64,000 nucleotides of DNA, taken from contig VYZI01000085.1 in the NCBI GenBank assembly GCA_013397695.1, positions 930,080 to 994,079 of the forward strand. Direction: 5' to 3'. The stretch comes from Centropus unirufus (Eukaryota > Chordata > Aves > Cuculiformes > Centropidae). Positions 14,413-24,994 of the stretch are shown here, piece after piece. The notes below the pieces were generated by a model, which did no database searches, had not been told where the DNA came from, and was given only the letters and a program-made list of their open reading frames with translations. Each line of letters begins with the position of its first letter. The stretch's first letter is position 1. The position numbers were made by a program, and so were the translations under genes.

Positions 14413-14480
14413 ATACTTACTCAGGCAAAACACCCACAGACTTCAGTGACGGATTTCCTGGGATGAGGACTAAATATGCC
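14413..14480 (+). repeat. Ancient sauropsid repeat remnant
   Basis: The sequence 'tactcaggcaaaacacccac' followed by 'agacttcagtgacgg' and then 'gaggactaaatatgccc' aligns by eye with the partly palindromic repeat pattern TACTCAGGCAAAACTCCC / TTGACTTCAATGGG / TGAGTAAGGACTG / GATTTGGCCC found widely in sauropsid DNA. A second piece, 'taaggactctgggatttggc' at 14747-14767, matches the distal end of the same pattern. So 14413-14770 may be one old, interrupted insertion or two. Confidence 0.5.
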
Positions 14481-14617
14481 CTAAGAGTGAGATTTTCCCT
14501 TACTTTTACAGAAGTGGGAAGATATGCAAGAATCCTAACCCAACGCTGCATCCATGTAGAACCTGCAGGAGACCATACGCGTCTCCTTCCCTCAGCTCCA
14601 CCTCTTCCCCTTTGCAG

Positions 14618-14746
14618 TCCAACATCACCCAGCAAGGAACAAGCCGGAGTTACCGAGGAGGAGCCCCAGCAGTCATGCCCAGGAATAAAACACTTGAGAT
14701 GCGTACGCATAGTTCCATGGTGCTCCCAAAGTCAAGCGATGCACAG
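14618..14746 (+). CDS. Candidate exon, unrecognised protein or lncRNA
   Basis: Seen directly: a nearly unbroken pyrimidine tract of over 30 bases ends in CCCCTTTGCAG just before 14618, and the block ends CACAG|GTAAGG at 14746. Both are strong matches to vertebrate splice acceptor and donor consensus. The 129 bp between them are 43 codons open from first base to last (phase 0 to 0), beginning SNITQQGTSRSYRGG and ending MVLPKSSDAQ. A second frame is also open here, which weakens the coding argument. An upstream acceptor-like site ending TTTTACAG at 14512 could give a longer exon. No domain is recognised. The donor lies in an old repeat motif, which favours a non-coding or recently exonised transcript. 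Typing it as CDS is provisional. Confidence 0.25.
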
Positions 14747-14789
14747 GTAAGGACTCTGGGATTTGGCCTCTTACAAGCGGTGCAGACTG

Positions 14790-17371
14790 TGATAAGGCAT
14801 CTTGGAAAGGGTTGTAAGGACTCTGCTTTGAGCTAGCAGTTGTCTGTGGGCACAGTCAAATATGAAAGCAAATTAATGACAGAAGAGGCTGCATTTCAAT
14901 GGTGCTTGAAGCAGTCCATGCACATAAAATAGTGCAGAACACCTTTACGCTTATGAAGGGCACTATAAATCAATAAAGTGTAACTTAGCTGGGACAGTGA
15001 TAAGTATTGCATGTGCTTAATTCACTTAGTTATCCTTCCGAAAAAGATAATACACTCAATGCAGACATATTTCAATTGAATTGATAGTAGATCAGGACTG
15101 AGCAAGCCTAGAGACTGAATTACTTTTATCCCTCCCATCAAGTATAAGGATAAAGATGCAAGCAAAATCAATGTCGGAAAGGTCTCACTACCTCTTACAA
15201 TCGCTTACCCACTGTCACTAATAATGAAATACAGTAAAATTAATAACTATTAAAAACAAATATCTATCCTGTCATGGCGCAAACTTTCAGCAGGTTAAGA
15301 ACTAATGGAATTCATTTAGATTTCTAAATTCCTCAAAGGCAGAAATAAAGCACGAAATATGCCTCAAATAATTAGTGAGAGACCACAAAAACTATTATGA
15401 AGCAGAGTTGTCTAATAAAGATGGGGAGGAGTCACAGCCACTGGATTTAAAATCACTGAGAGCAGATTCCCCAAGAAAAGACAATCTCTTGGGCTTCATA
15501 TTTCTCTATTCAGACTTGGTAGCATTAAGTATAGGAATGTTTTCCCGCACCGCCACTTGTTTCACCAGTTGATCCCCTCTAGTCACCGGGACTTTGTTAT
15601 TTTAAGTCTTCAGCAGTTATTGAAGTGCATTGTAAATACCAAACGGGTATTGGGAGGGTGGTGGGAGCTGAGCTGTAGCAACACAAGTTTAGAATACACA
15701 ACTGATCCCAGGCCTAACTCACAATTTATCTACATTGCTCTGCAGCCTGCGATGCAGGCGACCCCCTCCAAAGAAAGCAAGATCAGACTCAACTTGGGTA
15801 GTGATGTGGACTGAGGAGAAAAAGGAAGCGGCAATATCAACCGCACTGGCGGAAAGACTTCCAGTCTCCAGCCATGCGGCTGGTTTGCCACCACGTGGAG
15901 TAGGCAGCTCTCAGCATAGATTTTGCAAAACTGAAACAAGCACTTAGTTTTAAGGACAGGACCAAGCATACGTGACCAAGAACTTCACCTAAAGTCAAGG
16001 ATATGGTTAAACTAAAGATCTCTGTTGGCTGAGCTAAGGCCCCTGTATCTGGCAGCAGGGGCAAGGGGCTGCTCTGCACCCTTCTAAGGACCCAACCAGC
16101 TCCCAGATGGCAAGATTCTCTGCAGTACTTTACTAGATACAATTCTTTCTTCTCCGATGTAAATGCGGTGATTCTGGGAATTCACATCATCCCTGCTATT
16201 CCATTTCCTGAGAAGTCATGTTCGTGCCATTGCTCCAGATTCCCGTCTATTTTCTCCCCATTCATGAAGCAAGAGTGCTCTGCATGTTATACCCAAATGA
16301 AGGGAGCTATAACGCAAAAATAAGAGATTGCTGTCCAATTTAAAATCTGAGGGATTTTTTCACAATTTTCAACAGCATTGCCTTTTAGGAAACAGGAGAG
16401 AGTTCTGAAAAAATTTGGAAGCAACCTGTAAAACGCCCTCTCCATGGCCAACTGAATATGAAATAAAAACTGCAAAATATTTTGTGGATGAAACCGCTCC
16501 TTCCTTTTGGAGCAAATCCATGCTTCCTCTTCAGTGACTAATTCCTGGTTTTTATATCACACATCACTTTTGAATAAATGCCAAAAAAAGAGGCAAAAGC
16601 TCTTTACAGTCAGATGATAGCTTTATACTGTAGGTTTGAATTGTGGGTTGACAGGAAACCTGGGTTTAATTTTTAAGTGTCACATTAATAAAATAAAATA
16701 TTTCTTAAAAAATCAGCTCCTTTACTGGAATGCTTGAACCCACACCCAGTTTATTTTCCTATTCCAGGGGCAGTTAGGGAAAGGACTTCACACGATTTGG
16801 CTGAGTCGGGCTCCTTCCAAACTCCATGAATCAACTGCTACCCCAGTATCGCCTGAACCCAACTCTTTCTTTCCCGGTCCTGCCTCACGCCGGACTCCAT
16901 CATGCTAGATACTAATTGCTCTCATTTCCAATTATCTTCAAAGTGAAGGCACTCAGTAGCTTATAGAATTAGCTCAGCTCCCTACACAGGTAACCACGAG
17001 GTTCTCGCCTGCACGGCCTCCCTTGGCTCTCCCGGGAGAATGAGGACCACTTACAGAAGGGTAGGAGTCAAACCCTTAAACAGTAATTACGCCTCCCTTG
17101 AGTCACGAGGCCACTTCTAAGGGGCAAAAGAACTAGCGAACTTGTTGCTGTCCCGTCACCATCAGCTCCTAAATCCTGCTTCCGGACAGGTGTCGGCATG
17201 GCTAAACAAAGGTATTACCTGCAGATTACATCGAGGCTCCCAGCGACTGCAGATGGAGGGCAATGCAGACCCTGGGGCATCCCACATCTCCCGATTCCAA
17301 CACAAAAGACTAAAACACGGGGTCATGGATAAAAGTGAATAAATGTTTCTAAATTCTTCTCTTAAACACAC
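14790..17371. other. Gene-free stretch
   Basis: No gene is recognised. Overlapping open frames on both strands at 15557-16142 (65 to 101 codons) reflect a moderately GC-richer patch, not codon structure. 'gcatgtgcttaa' at 15009-15020 recalls the GCATGTGCTTAACTTTAAG core of the old sauropsid repeats. No simple repeats of note. Confidence 0.55.
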
Positions 17372-17860
17372 TTAAGCTTAAAGCTATTTAATTGAAGATT
17401 TAAAAGCATGTATGCTTTATGAAGCTGTGGCTACCTGCTTCATTCTCTTGCTCCTATTTTTGCTTTTATCCTTTTAGTCTTGAAGAAGCCTAATTAGAAG
17501 CTTGAACAGGGCTCTCTCTCCCTGCCCTTAAATCAGTAATTGGCTTCAGTGCAGAGACTGTCAGGAAATTAACACATCACAACATGACAGCTGTTAATTT
17601 TTTCTCCTTATTTGTCATATGAATCACTGCTGATTTGCCAGAGTGCATAACAAATTAGTGGTCTGTAATCAGCGGCCTCTCTCCTGTGTGCAGCACCTAC
17701 TTGTTTTTCCCCTTTTCTCCTGAAGTCCATTACTTCAGTGCTTCAGCAGGAATGACTGTTGCTAGGTGTGTCATTGTCAATAAATCAGAATAAGCAAATG
17801 CTAAAAGCGCAAGGAGCTCTTTAAACTTTGATGAAGGCTTTTAGTTACATTTTTAAACTT
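17372..17860. promoter_or_regulatory. Putative conserved enhancer-like element
   Basis: About 490 bp of non-repetitive sequence is packed with recognisable transcription-factor cores. They include CCTAATTAGAAGCTTG, TGACAGCTGTTAATT (a MEIS/TALE-like TGACAG overlapping an E-box CAGCTG and a TAAT core), ACAAATTAGTGG, CAATAAATCAG and CTTTGATGAAGG (TCF/LEF-like). It has no CpG island, no open frame of note and no simple repeat. This texture is typical of deeply conserved developmental enhancers in vertebrate gene deserts. Function and conservation are inference; a multi-species alignment would decide. Confidence 0.35.
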
Positions 17861-18351
17861 ACTTGGAATTGGATTTTTTTTTTTTTAAATTGTCACTCCC
17901 TGGCATAATACACTGTCAGGGCTGCTAGTATCATCTTCAGCTCTGCACTCTTCATAATGTAGACTTGAAAATGGGATTTGCAAAAAATAAAGGATGATAA
18001 TTTTGTGAAGACAGTTGTTATAACTGTAAGGCCTGCTGTGGATTCCATGCCAATAAATAACAATTAGACACAATGCACAGTGAGATTATCCTGTTGCCTT
18101 GAGTTATAATAACTGTATTTCTGTACAATAAACACTATTTAATACGAGTCAGTGTGCTTCACATATCAGTAGAACACTATGTGTAAAACAAGCCTTGAGT
18201 CCAAACCCACAAAATTTGGAAAAAATGAGTTAAATTCTATACCTCTAGAAGTGCTGCAACACAATCTGAGTGGTTTTGGCCACCTTTATTCCCGTGTGTG
18301 TGTTTTATGTATGTTGATATCTATGATGAAGGCCATGAGAACGACACAGAT

Positions 18352-18553
18352 TCAGAATCACAGAATGGTTTGGAAGGGTTGGAAGGGACCTCAAAGCCCA
18401 TCCAGTTCAAACCTGCCATGGATGGTGAGACCTCTCACTGGATCAGGCTGCTCAAAACCCCATCCAACCTGGCCTTGAACACCTCCAGGGATGGGGCAGC
18501 CATCACTTCCCCAGGCAACCTGTTCCTTTTCCACCCCTTCAGAGTTAAGTTGA
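18352..18553 (-). mobile_element. CR1 LINE 3' fragment (truncated)
   Basis: The plus strand begins 'tcagaatcacagaatggttt' followed by GGAAGGGTTGGAAGGGACCTC, CCATCCAGTTCAAACC, CTCAAAACCCCATCCAACCTGGCCTTGAACACCTCCAGGGATGGGGCAG and GGCAACCTGTTCC. This is the reverse complement of the terminal part of avian CR1 retrotransposons, so the element's 3' end lies at 18352. Only about 200 bp survive, as usual for 5'-truncated CR1 insertions. A 109-codon plus frame (18298-18627) crosses it and is spurious. Confidence 0.93.
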
Positions 18554-18983
18554 GAACTGCTCTTGCAGACCTCTTTATGATGCCTGCTGGTGGTGTTCTC
18601 ATAAAATCAGAAATGTTTTGGAAATAGAAATGAAAAACAGAACCCTAAGCTATCTAATGGATGTAACTAAATGGACCCATTACATATTCATGATCTTGTG
18701 TCTCAGAGAAAGTAAAGTAAAACCAGGAATAGGATAGATTTCCTTAGCACAATGACGTGGTACGGACCCTGTCCTATGTTCCCTGATTTGTGTTGAGACG
18801 TGCTTATAACGGGAGTCCCCTGTAGTTTTTTAAGCGTTCACGAATCAGTTTATTTCTTTATGTCTAACCTGAACAAACTACTTACAGCAAGAACAACGAA
18901 AAATACGGAATCTGATCCTGGGAAGTAAAGAGCTGCGCAACTCTTTGTATACATCCCACCTTTTTCTCCACCTTCTCCTCCAG

Positions 18984-19202
18984 AAAAGCATGAAAAGACA
19001 AAAACATTCTATGCTTCAACTGGTACCTGAGTGCCGGGCATTTCTGAAGAACCACGGTTTCATCCAACCACGCGGCTCTCCTGGAAGCAAGGTCATCTCC
19101 ACACCAGGAGGCAGGGAGGGAGATCCCGTCTCTCCGAGGTCGGTCTTGCAAGGCGCTGGCCCCGATCCAGCAAAGCACTTACACACCTGCTTTGCTTTTA
19201 AG
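18984..19202 (+). CDS. Candidate 219-bp exon, unrecognised protein or lncRNA
   Basis: Seen directly: the acceptor is CCCACCTTTTTCTCCACCTTCTCCTCCAG, a textbook polypyrimidine tract, and the donor is TTTTAAG|GTAAGC. The 219 bp between are 73 codons with no stop in the frame that begins KSMKRQKHSMLQLVPECRAF and ends AKHLHTCFAFK, phase 0 at both ends. I recognise no domain, signal or membrane segment; the middle is rich in Pro, Gly, Ser and Arg. Its last 45 bp derive from an old repeat ('gatccagcaaagcacttaca'), so the donor was probably created by mutation inside the repeat. That argues for lineage-specific exonisation, possibly in a non-coding RNA, not an ancient protein exon. It is phase-compatible with 14618-14746 and 51840-51885. 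Confidence 0.28.
19157..19202 (+). repeat. Ancient sauropsid repeat remnant, donor-site bearing
   Basis: The string 'ggccccgatccagcaaagca' followed by CTTACACACCTGCTTTGCTTTTAAG matches by eye the dispersed pattern CCTGATCCAGCAAAGCACTTAAGCATGTGCTTAACTTTAAG seen in bird, crocodile and turtle genomes. The copy supplies the 3' end of the exon candidate at 18984-19202. A shorter echo ('gcatgtgcttaacttttt') is at 48390-48407. Confidence 0.55.
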
Positions 19203-20501
19203 GTAAGCCTGTATTTAAATGTCTCGGAGACAAAGTGCTCCGTGCCTCACAGTGCTGGGTGCATATGTTTATGAGTAAGATTTATTTCGTGATTCACAGA
19301 CATCCCACAATGAGCCAGTGCTCAAACTCCACAGGTCCTACCGCAGTTTTCGGTAAGACTGCTTAAGAATTATAATTTCAACATTTCAAAGTCTCTTCAG
19401 AAGACTTTTCACTACAGTTAATTGCTGGCTTGTATTTACATGTTCATACACACACGGAAGGGTTATTTTCATGACAATATCTAATTATTTTGAAAATCTA
19501 AGGATTTTGAGTATTTTTCAGTATTACCCATATTTTCTGCAATAATTTAAAAAACAATGCAGTTCTAGATGTTTGTAGGAGTTTAAAATAAAACCTTGAT
19601 ATTTGCATTCTTAAATGCAATTTCAGGTTTCTAAATATGTTTTCCTCCAATAAGAATTGGATATATTGAATATTTCAGAGGTGTCGGGTTTTTTTTATTC
19701 AGGATTAATGAGTATCTTTTCTGAGTACAATGTAAATTTTCCATTTGCTCCATTATCCCTTGCTTTAAAAAGCACAACCTTAATTTTTTATTTACATTGC
19801 AGAGTCAGTTACCCTGAAAAGACCTGAAATTAGTGATTATAAAGTGTATGTCGTGTAGGGCAACTCTTCAGCCTTTTTGAAAAGCCACTACAAAGTGAAT
19901 CTCAAGGCTGACGAAAGGGACTCCCTTGACCTATTGCAGCACCACCCCACAGAGGGACTGTACGAGGCATCCAGAGGGCTTTAATAGGGCTTCTGTAGGG
20001 AACAGCCTCTGTGAAGAAAGGTCACGAGCAAACAGTATGCTGAGCCTATAAATTACTATTTTTTTTAGCCTCACCAGATTCTGCGTGTCAAAAGCACGAC
20101 TTAGGAAATTTCAGCAAACTAATATGTGCTTCAAACCTTAAAAAAATCATGTTTAGTAACAAATTGAGAAACAAGACGGAAAAATCGACTAAGAAAAATA
20201 CCACAACAAAGCAAAGTCACAGGCAAACACTGAACCTACAGGTTTCCGAATTTCCTGACATGAGGAGAAGAATTGTGCAACGCCCAACAAATGTGAGGTC
20301 ACGGTGTAGTTGCGCAGCATATGTAGCCTCACTTGCTCATCTCACTGCTTTGTCAGCACTTCTGGAGGTACCATCTCCAAAATATGCCATCGCTGATTAA
20401 AATTCCAAGCAGAGAAAATACCAGTTGTGCCTGGAGAGAAAAAGAAGAGAGGGCAGGTTACAAGCAAGGCGGCAGCTATGTCTTTCTGCTGGGCTCTCTA
20501 T

Positions 20502-20524
20502 ATTTTAGGGTGGCACCCTAAAAT
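20502..20524. repeat. Perfect inverted repeat, 11-bp arms
   Basis: 'attttagggtg' and 'caccctaaaat' are exact reverse complements separated by a single G at 20513. The 23-bp near-palindrome is too short for a microRNA precursor. It could be a symmetric protein-binding site or chance. Confidence 0.7.
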
Positions 20525-20540
20525 TTCCATTGGGCCACCT

Positions 20541-20880
20541 GTGTGATGGATATTTACTTGCTTTAGAGGCAAAGAACTGGAGGGACATTGTTTGTGGTTC
20601 ATGCAGGCTGGCCACCGTGGTGCTGTTTAATAAATAATAAGCAGGAGGAATTAAAGCAAGTATAGTAGAGTTCGTATTCATTATTAAACTGACTTCCTCC
20701 GCCCAAGAAGATTTCAGGAGCCTGTTATTAGCGGTCTCAAAATTAAAAACAATGGATTTGGCAGTGACTATAAATATACAGTAAACCAGCATGTGCATTT
20801 AAATAATGGAATGAGTTGTTCTTAAGGGCAATTGACAGCAACAGGAAGTTTTACTGGGAAACCTCCAGCTGCCACCGTTT
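20541..20880. promoter_or_regulatory. Putative conserved non-coding element
   Basis: The block is non-repetitive, with clustered motif cores: ATTCATTATTAAACTG, ACAATGG (SOX-like), AATTAAAAAC, GGGCAATTGACAGCAACAGGAAGTTTTACTGGG (including an ETS-like AGGAAGT), and CCAGCTGCC (E-box). The minus-strand 97-codon frame through it is not supported by splice signals. Regulatory role is inferred from motif density only. Confidence 0.25.
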
Positions 20881-23800
20881 CCCGTATCATGAATCTAGAG
20901 AGAGATCCCTTTAAAAGTTTTGAAAATTTGCAGAAGTTAAAAATAAATAAATAAAGCCAGTAAAATATGCACATGCAGAAGCCTTAAGAGTGGGAATCTT
21001 TCCCTAAGGGATGTAAAAAGGGAATAGACAGGAATTATTTCCTATTAATATTCCAAAATTCTGAGAGTCACACCAAAACGCTGAAAAGAATCATTACGCT
21101 GATTTACTAGGACACATAAACTTATAGTCTAACTCCCCAGGTACCCCGCTTCAGGCCTTAAAGAAGCCTCAAGGAATACATGTAATGAGCTTTGCCCTCC
21201 CTAGCCTGCCTTTTTTTCCCTTTTCCCATTTACACTTTCTAAAAATTCCACAATAAATATTTTCAATAACTTCTATGAAGTAATATTTTAATGCCGGTTT
21301 TCAACTATTTTTTTTTTCTAAAGATATATGGGGATGACTTGAGTGATGATTTTAGGACTCTTATTACACAGAAAAACGAAGAGTCTTTCCAAACCGAGTT
21401 TATTCAAATACTATCTTATCAAAACTTGCTGTGCTGATGCCTGAAATCTTAATAGTGTTTCACCTTCCTGGAAAAAGTAAGGGTTATCAGGAAAATAGAT
21501 AAGGAGGGCTTTTTTCCCTCTTGAATATTGCCCTTTAACAATATTCACCTTTCTTTTCTTACAGTTCTTTGATATCCATGAGAAACGCCCTCTAAAGATA
21601 GTTATCTGCTGCCCAATATCAACGACTTAAGATCAGTTTCATCTTATCTGGCGACTATTGGCAATTAAAAAGGAGGAGAACAAATTAGATGATCTGTATA
21701 TCAGATCATCCCAGAATTTCAACACGTTTTTTCTGTGTAACAAACATTTATGCATACTTTTTTTGGTATGCTGCAATATCTTTAATCACGATGCCATTAA
21801 CTTGTAAAAGTTATATTGTCCATCTGGGGTCCTCCAACTGTGGGGGAGCATTTGCAGAATTGGAGAACAGTATTAACACCTGTCAGAATGCAAAAAGCTG
21901 GCTTGACCTTCAAGTTAGAGCGTTGCCAAACTTCTCTCTCTATCACAGGGTTTTTCAAGGTGTAACGTAGAATCTCAGCTCTGAGGGGAAAAAAAAACTA
22001 GAAAACCAAGGCAAAGCCCATTGAAGAGGTGAAATAGTAGCAGGAAGACTGCAAAAAGGAGTGTAAAGGTTAAATTAGTAGAAGTTGGAAGCAATTTCTA
22101 GTGAGGTAGAACCATAGTCACTTGCTGGTGTCAGCTCAGTTCATCCTATGCTGGATATCTTTCCAGAGAGTCAGTACAACACCGCTTCCCACCATTAGCT
22201 CCTAAACAAAAGGCCAGACAAGGGCCACATCATCAAACTCCAGCACAGTTCAGTCAGTCATTCTAGGACTAGGGTAGGGCAGGTTTAAATCTTGCCGACG
22301 TCAAGCTCAAATAATCACCAACCTGAGCTGCAGCAATTAGAAGAGAACAGCGCAGGGTCTGGGTGACCACGGAATTGTTCAGGTTGGAATATACCTTTAA
22401 TATCATTGAGTTCGACCATATTAGGGATGGATTGGAGGGATCCGTCCATCTGGGAAGACATACAGCCCCTGGCAGGAACTGTTGGTGTGGAGCGTGAAGC
22501 TTATGGACAAAAGATCATCAGAGCTAAGTATCCCAGGTCTTGAGAACTGGCACTGTGCTTCGTGCTCAGCTTGTCTAATTAGTGTGAATTAAGAGTCTAG
22601 GGAAAAGTAGACTACATCAAAAAAAGGAATTCAGTATTAGCACAAAGAGATGGTGTAAATTCCACTGGATGTTGGAGTTTAAAGAAATCTTGGGAGATCT
22701 TTGCTTTAGGACAGAGCAGATTTTTTGTGAAACAACAGTATTGATATTCCTAAACATTCCTATTATTTAGAAAGCTAAATATCTTTATTATTGGGTTTTT
22801 TAGGTTTACCTGGGAAGGTTTTATATTAGAAGATACCCAAAAGAGCCCATGCAGCACCAAAACTGATGTTTCAATTATTTTCTAGATGAATGGGAATTTT
22901 GTGTGTGGAAATTTCCTGGAAATATGTTAGAATGTATTTAATGAGGCATGAAACCGAAAGTGATACCCGGCAACTACCAGCATCCATTCTATTCAAGAAG
23001 TTACTTCTGAAACTGAACAACAAGATGGCAAAAAGAAAAGCAGGCACTGTGCAAGTTATTAGGCAGCTTTATAAAACAAACCAGTCCAATTTACTTCGGG
23101 GAAAATGGTGATTGCCGCATTATTCAGAGAAAATAGCTGAGCTCCTTTCTGCATTGCAGAATCTCCATATTTCATGGTTTCATGTTGTACGTAGGAGAAA
23201 AAAAGAAAATTGCGCAAGCCCTGAAGTTTGGAATCCACAGCTAAAGAATTTACTTCAAGCCACACAATGTTTAGTTATTAGATGACCTATAAACATTTTT
23301 GTTTCATGAGTGAATGCTTAATCTAGCACAATACTGCTCCAAAGGAAACCCATAATAGTAACATTTTGTAGCAGTTGTGTGCATGTCCCCACCGGACCTC
23401 TAAATGAAGTCTGCGTAAGGACTGCAAACGTAGTAACCCTGCAGCTACAGCTATAATTATCAGGATTTAATGGTGTTTATGAATGACTTGCTATGAGTCA
23501 AAGGATAATAATACGTCTTATTAAAAATTTATTCCAAGTGATTTTTATAAAACTTTACTCATTTACATGTTACCAATGACTTATTTCAAATAAAACAACA
23601 GAACAATGAGGAACATTTACTCTTCAGGAGAAATCCTCACCCAGGGTCATTCTATTATAACTCAGTAAAAATAAACAAACAACATGTAATCTTTGTAAAG
23701 TAGCAATTAAAAAAGTAAACCAAAAAGTGAATGCGCTGAGTGAAAAATCCCTAAAAAATTATCCTGAAAAAAAAAAAGACCATTAGGGCCATATAAACAT

Positions 23801-24727
23801 AATGCTAAACTCTAGTTCTGATTCACTAAGATAAATGACCAAAGATCTTTTTAGCAGCTAATGGCTAAACCTGATCCAAATGGAACTACAGCCAGATGGC
23901 CCATGTGATTAGTGAACCTGGCTATCAGATCAACTCCAAACCTGAACAAGCTAATGTAGTTCAAGAAGCATTAACTAATAATTCCCAGGAAGTAAACATT
24001 TCAAATGAAAGAAACAACCGGAATCTTTATTTTTCTTGTAAAAATTAATAGCAATAGTTAATCGCTATCCTGTTGCAATATACTCATAATCTAAAGTATT
24101 TCAGGACTCTAGATTCTGTACATCCTAACACCGACAGAATATTAATGTTTAAGGTATTTTAAGCTGATGAGAAAATGAAATATATTGATTATTCAAAAAT
24201 ATTAACAAGGCCCCTGGATTGACTTCTGTTTATGGCCAACCTCCCAAAAAGCTGTCAATGAAACTCAGAGCCTTATTGAATGTGGCTAGGCAAGAGGTCC
24301 AGTGTGTTTTCCCCTGATTGTGTACCTTTTCTCGCCGGTTCAGCCCAACACATCAGTGATTTTGTCTGTCTTTACAGTCTGGATTTCAGACTGGAGCAAA
24401 TAGGCTTAGGAATCAGCATTGCCTGAATGGGGAATGGTGAGGACACGCCAGGAGATGATTAAGGAATATGGGGAAAGAGGCAGGAGGTGCAGTGAGAGGA
24501 GAAGGAGTAAAAGGCAGAAGCAGTGAGCTGTTACACAATAGGACGCCAGTGAAAGTATGAACACTCATTTTTGTTTGATGAATATTTAAGTGTATATGAT
24601 TAAAACATGCTTTTAAAAGCAGTGTTATCAGAAAGAAAACCTGGAAAAGGACACAGGCACACTCAAATCAAAAATAGTCTCAGTATAAATGAATAATTGG
24701 AGATTTTTTTTAAACTCATCATTCAGT
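20881..24727. other. Gene-free AT-rich stretch
   Basis: No gene is recognised. 20939-20955 is a short (AAAT)4 run. Several pyrimidine tracts ending in AG (for example CTTTCTTTTCTTACAG ending at 21564) lack a matching donor. 'cgtaaggactgcaaacg' at about 23414 may be an old-repeat remnant. The one clear mobile-element relic is the CR1 end at 22368-22420. Confidence 0.6.
22368..22420 (-). mobile_element. CR1 LINE 3' terminal remnant
   Basis: 'accacggaattgttcaggtt' followed by GGAATATACCTTTAATATCATTGAGTTCGACC aligns with the reverse complement of a common avian CR1 tail (ATCACGGAATCGTTCAGGTTGGAAAAGACCTTTAAGATCATCGAGTCCAACC). Several substitutions separate it from consensus, so it is old. Only the last 50 or so bases are recognisable. 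Confidence 0.8.
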
Positions 24728-24935
24728 CCTGATCCTTAGCCCACCCTCAAAGAGATGTTGTTGTAAAGGTTAATTAATTAATGTGCACGGAGATGATTAT
24801 TTGAGAGCTCCTAGGTAAGTTCAAAGTACGGCTGCTATAGGTTAATATTTTGCTCCTAGGGCATGGCTGTGTTTGACATCAAGGTATGTTACAGTCTGAG
24901 ACCAAGAGCTCCAAAGTTCAGGGCCTTAACTCTCC

Positions 24936-24994
24936 TTCCACTGAAGTAAATGGGAATCTTTCTGGGGCATTAGAGACCTTTGGATTCGGCTCTG
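24936..24994 (+). repeat. Ancient sauropsid repeat remnant
   Basis: 'ccactgaagtaaatgggaat' followed by CTTTCTGGGGCATTAGAGACCTTTGGATTCGGCTC matches the pattern CCACTGAAGTCAATGGGAGTCTTTCC...CTTTGGATCAGGCCC. It belongs to the same loosely palindromic repeat group as 10412, 14413 and 32087. Confidence 0.55.

Noticed and set aside
20502..20524. microRNA hairpin
   Set aside because: Arms of 11 bp with a 1-base loop cannot form a Drosha/Dicer substrate.
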